A stretch of DNA of 6,077 nt, taken from an uncultured bacterium. Its GTDB lineage: Bacteria; Bacillota; Clostridia; Oscillospirales; Oscillospiraceae. The position numbers were made by a program, and so were the translations under genes. The notes beneath the pieces were generated by a model that was not told where the DNA came from, did not search any database, and saw only the letters and a list, made by a program, of their open reading frames with translations. Below are positions 5,850 through 6,077 of the stretch, piece by piece (position 1 is the first letter of the stretch; each line of letters starts with the position of its first letter). Location of the stretch: positions 1 through 6,077 of the forward strand of contig CASECK010000139.1 of the NCBI GenBank assembly GCA_949286295.1, read 5' to 3'.

Positions 5850-5878
5850 AGTATACCCGGCCGCCCGGGGCCTGTCAA
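5850..5878 (-). promoter_or_regulatory. Sigma-A-type promoter of the ylmH-ynzC operon
   Basis: The minus strand shows a perfect TTGACA (5873-5878), a 17-bp GC-rich spacer and TATACT (5850-5855, 5 of 6). The position gives a short leader of about 28 nt before the ylmH ATG at 5815. Confidence 0.9.
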
Positions 5879-5892
5879 CCGGAAACAGGGCT

Positions 5893-5931
5893 GAAAACAG
5901 ACGCTTCCCGTGCCAGACGGCACGGGAAGCG
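5893..5931 (-). terminator. Rho-independent terminator after rplA
   Basis: A perfect 13-bp stem (CGCTTCCCGTGCC at 5902-5914, complement at 5919-5931) with a 4-nt loop is followed on the minus strand by TCTGTTTTCAG, a short interrupted T run. It begins 18 nt after the rplA stop codon. The weak T run lowers certainty about efficiency. Confidence 0.85.
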
Positions 5932-5949
5932 GAAGGAACCTTTGGTTGT

Positions 5950-6077
5950 TCAGGCCAGCTTGGCGCTGTTCACCTTGACGCCGGGGCCCATGGTGGCGGC
6001 CACGGTGCAGCTTCTGATGTACTGACCCTTGGCGGCGGCGGGCTTGGCCTTGATGATGGCGCCCATGATGGCGTTGA
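5950..6077 (-). CDS. rplA: 50S ribosomal protein L1, C-terminal fragment
   Basis: The last 41 residues of L1, a primary 23S rRNA-binding protein of the L1 stalk that in several bacteria also represses its own rplKA mRNA. The visible sequence has the conserved ending [14 protein letters not shown] (9-22 of the fragment) and [14 protein letters not shown] (28-41). The 5' part lies beyond the window. It is followed directly by a terminator and then ylmH, not by rplJ. Confidence 0.95.
   Translation of the reverse strand, partial: NAIMGAIIKAKPAAAKGQYIRSCTVAATMGPGVKVNSAKLA

Noticed and set aside
1..6077. Mobile elements, CRISPR arrays, toxin-antitoxin or defence genes
   Set aside because: No transposase, integrase, regularly spaced repeat array, or recognisable toxin or defence protein is encoded. 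Composition and strand use are uniform and typical of core chromosome.

Overview
This is a GC-rich stretch of bacterial chromosome in which every supported gene lies on the minus strand, so transcription runs from position 6077 towards position 1. The gene content (YlmH, a DUF896/YnzC protein, a DegV-family protein, a YtvI-like AI-2E membrane protein, a membrane-anchored HtrA), the GAGGAGG-type ribosome binding sites and the TTGACA/TATAAT-type promoters point to a Firmicute. The high GC fits a Clostridia member of the Oscillospiraceae/Flavonifractor type; that lineage call is inference from composition and gene content.

Layout in transcription order. (1) The C-terminal 41 residues of ribosomal protein L1 (rplA, 5950-6077) end in a strong hairpin terminator. 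(2) A consensus promoter (5850-5878) drives ylmH (5015-5815), whose stop overlaps by 4 bp the start of a 70-residue YnzC/DUF896 gene (4806-5018), forming a translationally coupled pair. (3) Another consensus promoter (4741-4769) drives a DegV-family lipid-binding protein (3819-4682), ending in a strong terminator. (4) A GTG-started AI-2E/YtvI-type membrane protein (2505-3680) follows, with a weak candidate terminator. (5) A membrane-anchored HtrA serine protease with one PDZ domain (998-2362) has a promoter that lacks a -35 box but carries two 11-bp-spaced direct repeats, which suggests control by a response regulator. It ends in a strong terminator. (6) A DEAD-box RNA helicase (1-742, cut off by the window edge) is transcribed from its own extended -10 promoter with a leader of about 125 nt.

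The genes are mostly separate transcription units of housekeeping or stress function: translation and ribosome handling (L1, YlmH, helicase), fatty-acid binding (DegV), envelope transport (YtvI-like) and envelope protein quality control (HtrA). For three genes the longest open frame begins too far upstream, and promoter and Shine-Dalgarno positions support shorter starts (ylmH 5815, DegV 4682, YtvI-like GTG 3680).

I see no mobile element, CRISPR array, tRNA or rRNA, and nothing I would call a new system. The points most worth a second look are the regulatory repeats in front of htrA, the glutamine-rich and aromatic C-terminal tail of HtrA, the altered ligand-site motifs in the DegV protein, and the gene order around rplA and ylmH.
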